This document shows, piece by piece, positions 59,943 to 64,000 of a stretch of 64,000 nucleotides of DNA; position 1 is the stretch's first letter; the number at the start of each line of letters is the position of its first letter. The position numbers and the translations under genes were made by a program. The notes below the pieces were generated by a model. It made no database searches and was not told the origin of the DNA. It saw only the letters and a list, made by a program, of their open reading frames with translations. Location: positions 809,001 to 873,000 of the forward strand of contig NZ_CP136422.1 in NCBI RefSeq assembly GCF_034355335.1, read 5' to 3'. Origin of the DNA: Blautia coccoides. GTDB taxonomy: Bacteria > Bacillota > Clostridia > Lachnospirales > Lachnospiraceae.

Positions 59943-60952
59943 AAGTCTTCCACCTCCTTCATGGCATCGGACAGTCGGTTCAGGCAGTGGGAGAAGGAGA
60001 TGTACTCCGGACAGACGTCATCGCAGCGCCCGCAGCCCACACACATCTGATAGCCTGCTCTTTGTTTGAAATCCAGTGCCTTATGCATGACTTTAAAGCG
60101 CATACGTTCCCCGTTGGTTTTACGGTAACTTCCTCCGCCTGCTACGTCCGTGTAGCCGTCCACCATACAGGAGGCCCACACTCTGCGGCGCTCGCCAACC
60201 TTGCCGTTGTCTGTATAGAACAGATCCTGCATGGTGAAGCAGGTACAGGTAGGACATGAGAAATTACAGCGTCCGCAGTTGATGCAGCGGCTGTCGTATT
60301 CTTTCCAGATGGAGCTTTTGGCGGCTTTGGCAGTGAGGCTTTCGGGAATATGTACACGGGTTTTTGTCTCTGTCACAAACGAGGGGGTGACAGATTCCTC
60401 TGAAACGGAATACTTTTGGAAAAGCGCTTCCTGTTCCGGCCATTTGACGTCTGTTTTCCAGGTATCTCCTGTAAGATCCAGACTGAAATCATAATCAAGA
60501 TTTTTGTTTGTCCCCATATCCACGCAGAAACAGGAGTCAAAACAGGAGGGACAGCCAAGAAGGGCAAATTTTACATGGTCCCGGAGCTGTCTGTAGTAGG
60601 AATCCTCAGGGCCGTTTTCCAGATATATATGATCCAGGCGGCGCACTGCGTGAAGGTCACAGCTTCTAAGGAAGATGACCGCGTCCTTTTTGGGGGGATT
60701 CGGTTCTGTCACTTTGTCCTCTGTGAAATAGAATAAGGTCTGGGAAATGGGAAGCAGCACTTCTTTGGGAGAGAAGCGGGATTTCCTGTCTAATACGATT
60801 TCCTCAGGGGAAGTGATCCTGCCATAGCGGACCAGATCCGTGTCGGAAAAGGCTCCCTTTTTCAGAAAAAGTTTGGGAGCGTAAAGGTCATAAGTTTCTG
60901 TAAGAGCAGAAAAGACTTGCTGTAGATCCTGCGTCTTGTAACAATAACCCAT
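59939..60952 (-). CDS. asrA: Anaerobic sulfite reductase subunit A
   Basis: A 337-residue iron-sulfur protein with FLRSCDLHAVRRLDHIYLEN, CPSCFDSCFCVDMG, and CINCGRCNFSCPTCTCFTM and CVGCGRCDDVCPEYISF. It passes electrons from AsrB to AsrC. The ATG at 60952 (MGYCYKTQDL) has GAAAGAGGTG before it. The longer frame to 61030 runs into the leader hairpin and is not used. First gene of the operon. Confidence 0.93.
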   Translation of the reverse strand: MGYCYKTQDLQQVFSALTETYDLYAPKLFLKKGAFSDTDLVRYGRITSPEEIVLDRKSRFSPKEVLLPISQTLFYFTEDKVTEPNPPKKDAVIFLRSCDLHAVRRLDHIYLENGPEDSYYRQLRDHVKFALLGCPSCFDSCFCVDMGTNKNLDYDFSLDLTGDTWKTDVKWPEQEALFQKYSVSEESVTPSFVTETKTRVHIPESLTAKAAKSSIWKEYDSRCINCGRCNFSCPTCTCFTMQDLFYTDNGKVGERRRVWASCMVDGYTDVAGGGSYRKTNGERMRFKVMHKALDFKQRAGYQMCVGCGRCDDVCPEYISFSHCLNRLSDAMKEVEDL

Positions 60953-60976
60953 AATTTCACCTCTTTCATAAATGGT

Positions 60977-61002
60977 GTGAGGGCGCAAAACTGCGGCCTC
61001 AC
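60977..61002 (-). promoter_or_regulatory. Leader hairpin of asrABC
   Basis: GTGAGGCCGC (61002-60993) pairs with GCGCCCTCAC (60986-60977, one mismatch) on the minus strand, 10 bases before the ribosome site region. It may affect translation of asrA. No T run. Confidence 0.35.
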
Positions 61003-61200
61003 TCGTTCTGTGACAATGGAAAGATAACACGCAGCGATCCAGTATTCCTATAGGTACCGGAAGGTTTCCATTGCTTATGCAGATAAGTATAGCCGCAGCA
61101 TTTTGGCAATGCCGTGATGAACCTCACGTTTTTATGAAATATTTTGTAGATTGATCAATTTCCTGCCGTATCCTGTTGTCATGAAGGCCGGATGTCTGTT

Positions 61201-62946
61201 CTACTGCCTTCTGAAACGGTTAAAACAGGCATAGATCTCCTGGGGTCTGGGCATGGCAAGGCCGCATGGGGTGTAGGAGGTTCCGCAGACAGAGGAGAGG
61301 CCCTTCGTCTCAAGCTGATGCAGAAGCAGCTTCACCACCTGATCCAGGGTTTTTCTACCGTCGATCAGGTTTTCACATGCGTAGCGCAGGATGGAGGCAA
61401 GGGCAGCCGTCTGTTCAAAGTCAGTGAGCTGTTCCACATACCGCAGGTCCACGGATTCTTTGCCGATGGAGAAGGTGTAGCGGTCATGTGTCTTAGTCTT
61501 TAACCCTCGGTTTTCTCTTGGTCCGTGTCCGTTTCCTTCTGCCCCGCGGCCGCCTCTGCGTCCCTGAGGCTCCCGGAAATCAGGGGTGCTCATAACTCGG
61601 CGGCTCTGCGGAAGGATAAACGCAGGGGTATCTGCCGGGGGCAGCGGAAAGTCTTTACACAGTTCTTTTACAGAATCTGTTATGTCCACAGGGCGGTAGC
61701 AGTCCATCTGGATAATAGTATCAGCAATGTGGAAGAAGGCACCGCTGCTGCCCGCCACCAGGATGGTGGAGATTCCTGCCTTTTCATATAAATCCCCGGC
61801 GCGCTCCAAAAACGGGGTGATAGGTTCTTTGTGTCGGCTGATCACATGCTGCATGAAAGTGTCACGCACCATGAAGTTCGTGGCAGAGGTATCTTCATCA
61901 ATGAAAAACAGACGGGAACCTGCCTCCATGCTCTCCACAATAGCCGCGGCCTGGGAGGTGCTGCCGCTTGCGTCAGGGGTAGAAAAGCAGTGGGTATCTT
62001 TCTTGTTGGGAAGGTCATTAATGAACATGGAGATATCCACATCCTTAACAAAACGTCCATCCTCAGAGCGCAGCTTCACTGCTGTTTGGTCCGCAATGAC
62101 ATATTCTCTTCCGTCACCGGCGATGTGGTTGTACACCCCGGATTCCAGGGCGTTCAGCAGGGTGGATTTTCCGTGGTAGCCGCCGCCTACGATCAGGGTG
62201 ATGCCCACTGGAATGCCCATGCCTGTGATCTTTCCTTTGTGCGGAAGATTTAGTTCAATGCGCATAGAGTACGGGGAAGAGAAGGGGACGCAGTCAGCAA
62301 GCGGCTTGTCCGATACACCGCTCTGTCTTGGCAGGATGGCGCCGTCAGCCACGAAAGCGGCCAGATTCCGGCTCTCCAGTTCTTCCCGGATGTATTGCTG
62401 GTCCTCTGCGAGAAAGAAGACGCTCTCCACGGTCTTTGCGTTCTGGTTTTTGTACAGAAAGGACTTCCGCACGCATACCGGCAGAAATTCAAACAGGATC
62501 TTTTCCAGTTCCGGCGCATTGATAGTTCTGCCATTTGCAGGAAAACCTACGGTAAAGCGGGCCGTCAGATCCGATGCGGTGATCTCACAGGCGGTTCTGT
62601 CCAGGATCTCCTGGCCGCAGCGGCTGACAGAGATGAGTCCGCTCTTGCCGGAGCCTTTGGCCTTAAAGCTGAAATGGTACACCTGCTGTTCAAATTGTCT
62701 ATTCAGATAGTCCTGAAGGGCAATTCGGGTATGCTTTTCCCTATAGTAATGGGAGGGGAAACCAGCCGTTTTGAGGGGAATCTTTATGCTCAGGCTGGAG
62801 GGGGCTGCAAAGGGGTCACCCTGTACATGGTCGATGGATAATGTATAATCGCCGAAGGAATAGATACCCCGTAAGTCCTTGTAGGCGGGATAACTTTTCC
62901 GGTGAATGGAGGCCAGCATGGTCTTCAGGTCTGATGATGATTTCAT
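61201..62946 (-). CDS. Predicted ABC-class ATPase (PF09818 type)
   Basis: A 581-residue cytosolic protein. Walker A lies in LIVGGGYHGKSTLLNALESG (G-x4-G-K-S/T) near residue 250; the signature-like TPDASGSTSQAAAIVESMEA and Walker B RLFFIDEDTSATNFMVRD follow. A flexible Arg/Gly-rich segment (GRRGGRGAEGNGHGPREN) lies near 470-490. It matches the family called predicted ATPase of the ABC class, of unknown function; its relatives may be linked to nucleic acids. It is single-copy and alone on its strand. Confidence 0.8.
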   Translation of the reverse strand: MKSSSDLKTMLASIHRKSYPAYKDLRGIYSFGDYTLSIDHVQGDPFAAPSSLSIKIPLKTAGFPSHYYREKHTRIALQDYLNRQFEQQVYHFSFKAKGSGKSGLISVSRCGQEILDRTACEITASDLTARFTVGFPANGRTINAPELEKILFEFLPVCVRKSFLYKNQNAKTVESVFFLAEDQQYIREELESRNLAAFVADGAILPRQSGVSDKPLADCVPFSSPYSMRIELNLPHKGKITGMGIPVGITLIVGGGYHGKSTLLNALESGVYNHIAGDGREYVIADQTAVKLRSEDGRFVKDVDISMFINDLPNKKDTHCFSTPDASGSTSQAAAIVESMEAGSRLFFIDEDTSATNFMVRDTFMQHVISRHKEPITPFLERAGDLYEKAGISTILVAGSSGAFFHIADTIIQMDCYRPVDITDSVKELCKDFPLPPADTPAFILPQSRRVMSTPDFREPQGRRGGRGAEGNGHGPRENRGLKTKTHDRYTFSIGKESVDLRYVEQLTDFEQTAALASILRYACENLIDGRKTLDQVVKLLLHQLETKGLSSVCGTSYTPCGLAMPRPQEIYACFNRFRRQ

Positions 62947-63222
62947 AAGATGATCTCTCCTTTATAAATATGTAGATTGCGCTTACCTTCTAATATAAAC
63001 AATCCGCTGAAAAATGGCAAGCCACTATTCACAGCCACTGGCCCGCAAGGTGTTTTTATGCGCCTGCGCATGAAAATCCCGAGGCGGCCAGCGCGATATG
63101 GGGCAGAATGCTCCGTATCTGTGCATCGCGAAGCGCGTTGCTGTTCACAGAACTGCGTTTTTTGCAGAGCTGTGAGTAGTAAAATGGCAAGCAAAGAGGA
63201 ATAAAAAAAATTCAAAAACCTA
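62947..63222. other. Intergenic region with possible dispersed repeat
   Basis: About 275 bp. AAAATGGCAAGC occurs near 63013 and again at 63181, and CTATTCACAGCC (63028 region) resembles GCTGTTCACAG (63140 region). The part between is GC-rich (GCGCCTGCGCATG, CGAGGCGGCCAGCGCG). The layout suggests a small non-coding repeat unit of the kind scattered in such genomes. No gene was found. Confidence 0.35.
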
Positions 63223-63251
63223 TTGACATTTTTCGCACCATAAGATATAAT
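63223..63251 (+). promoter_or_regulatory. Consensus promoter of tRNA-Arg
   Basis: TTGACA (63223-63228), 17-bp spacer, TATAAT (63246-63251); perfect consensus, 54 bp before the tRNA. Confidence 0.9.
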
Positions 63252-63305
63252 AAATTTCGTTGCTAAGGCAATAACAAATAAATACCTATCCAATCAATAT
63301 TGGAT

Positions 63306-63379
63306 GTGCGCGTAGCTCAGCTGGATAGAGCGTCTGGCTACGGACCAGAAGGTCGGGGGTTCGAATCCTCTCGCGCACG
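63306..63379 (+). tRNA. tRNA-Arg(ACG)
   Basis: 74 bases fold as a cloverleaf: acceptor GTGCGCG/CGCGCAC, D arm GCTC-AGCTGGATA-GAGC, anticodon arm TCTGG-CTACGGA-CCAGA (anticodon ACG), variable AGGTC, T arm with GGTTCGAATCC. CCA is not encoded. It is intact and has its own promoter and terminator; no element is inserted in it here. Confidence 0.95.
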
Positions 63380-63382
63380 TCA

Positions 63383-63422
63383 AAACCCTTGTAAAATGAA
63401 GATTTTACAAGGGTTTCTTTTT
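63383..63422 (+). terminator. Terminator of tRNA-Arg
   Basis: AAACCCTTGTAAAAT (63383-63397) pairs perfectly with ATTTTACAAGGGTTT (63402-63416), then CTTTTTG. Confidence 0.85.
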
Positions 63423-63424
63423 GT

Positions 63425-64000
63425 TCAGATATAAAATCGGATAAAGGACAGATCAGGTTCAGGGATCCTGCCGGCTTCGGGGAGTCCGCAGTCTTTCATG
63501 AAATCACGGACAAAGGTCAGTAGATAGCAGTAGCAGGCACTCAGTTGTTTGGCGAAGGCAGCCCGGTCATTTTCACGAAGATACTTAAAAGCCTGCAGTC
63601 CCATCTGATTTATAGTATTTGACATCTGGCTGCCCTCTGCGTAGAAAGAAAAATAGTATCCCCAGTGCAGCAGCTTTCTCACCTCTTTCAAAATGACTCT
63701 GAAGGGGTAAAGGGGCATCTGTTGGGTGATACAGTCCATGATCAGATCAAGGGGAATGGCATTGGGTTTCCTGAATTTTTCTTCCAGTGAATGTATGGCA
63801 TCCTCTGTTATCCGGTCAAAAGTCAGTCTGACGGCAGGGGGGACGGCAAGAGCCATGAACTGGAGACCGCTAAGATACAGCAGCGTATCCTTTTTGTAAT
63901 TTTTGTCCTTCATGCAGGATAACGTGGCATCATCATTAAAAAGAGTCACCTGCGTTCCCTTTACATTATAGGTTTTGCAGAAGCCCAGCCGGTTCAGGAC
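63425..64000 (-). CDS. Unknown protein, 5' part beyond the window
   Basis: At least 192 codons remain open to the window edge without a start that must be chosen; the frame continues past a GTG at 63949 as VLNRLGFCKTYNVKGTQ. The visible part is helical (ALAVPPAVRLTFDRITEDAI, LLTFVRDFMKDCGLPE). No motif was recognised. Its stop lies directly after the tRNA terminator. Confidence 0.6.
   Translation of the reverse strand, partial: VLNRLGFCKTYNVKGTQVTLFNDDATLSCMKDKNYKKDTLLYLSGLQFMALAVPPAVRLTFDRITEDAIHSLEEKFRKPNAIPLDLIMDCITQQMPLYPFRVILKEVRKLLHWGYYFSFYAEGSQMSNTINQMGLQAFKYLRENDRAAFAKQLSACYCYLLTFVRDFMKDCGLPEAGRIPEPDLSFIRFYI

Overview
The window comes from a low-GC, Gram-positive anaerobe of the Clostridia, most likely a gut Lachnospiraceae (Blautia-like). 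The grounds are the asrABC sulfite reductase, the soluble Hdr/Flx flavoenzymes, BlaI/BlaR-type control, strong AGGAGG ribosome sites and a Tn916-like integrase. The species call is inference.

Layout. (1) 1-1.8 kb: end of a small operon (membrane protein + HNH nuclease-like protein). (2) 1.8-15.8 kb: part of an integrative conjugative element (ICE), read mostly on the minus strand: S1-like protein, VirD4/TraG coupling protein, winged-helix and hypothetical proteins. An IS110-family element with a strongly structured 3' non-coding region lies inside it. Embedded in it at 9.2-13.7 kb is the most striking locus: two convergent genes (a P-loop/TPR protein and an ATP-grasp ligase) flanked by a perfect 26-bp inverted repeat. 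A consensus sigma-A promoter sits just outside the left repeat, and a tyrosine recombinase gene sits just outside the right one. This reads as a DNA-inversion switch that exchanges which of two genes the fixed promoter drives. (3) 15.7-19.9 kb: a small integrated element (integrase, HUH Rep, DUF961-like, repressor, GrpB cargo) bounded by a 23-bp repeat of the 3' end of a tRNA-Leu(UAA) gene. The tRNA's own terminator probably lies just beyond it. (4) 20-32 kb: chromosome with a 3311-residue surface protein, and an AIPR defence-type gene divergent from a small HTH regulator. (5) 32.5-39 kb: a cell-wall stress module: NlpC/P60 hydrolase, BlaI repressor and an M56/BlaR1-like sensor whose C-terminal domain is an NlpC/P60 fold with the catalytic Cys replaced by Ser, with matching BlaI-like operators; then a two-component system. 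(6) 39.5-51.4 kb: one long operon: malate dehydrogenase-like enzyme, HdrBCA, FlxDBCA-like proteins, soluble fumarate reductase FrdBA, two-subunit fumarase and a small membrane protein. Together these form the reductive branch from oxaloacetate to succinate, coupled to a probable electron-bifurcating NADH dehydrogenase, under a promoter overlapped by a Rex-like site. (7) 51.5-64 kb: an IS3 element, M23 peptidase, TraX-like protein, alcohol dehydrogenase + aldo/keto reductase, asrABC, an ABC-class ATPase, tRNA-Arg(ACG) and a partial gene.

All calls rest on reading the sequence and translated proteins only; no database search was made. Element boundaries, RNA structures and operators are by eye.
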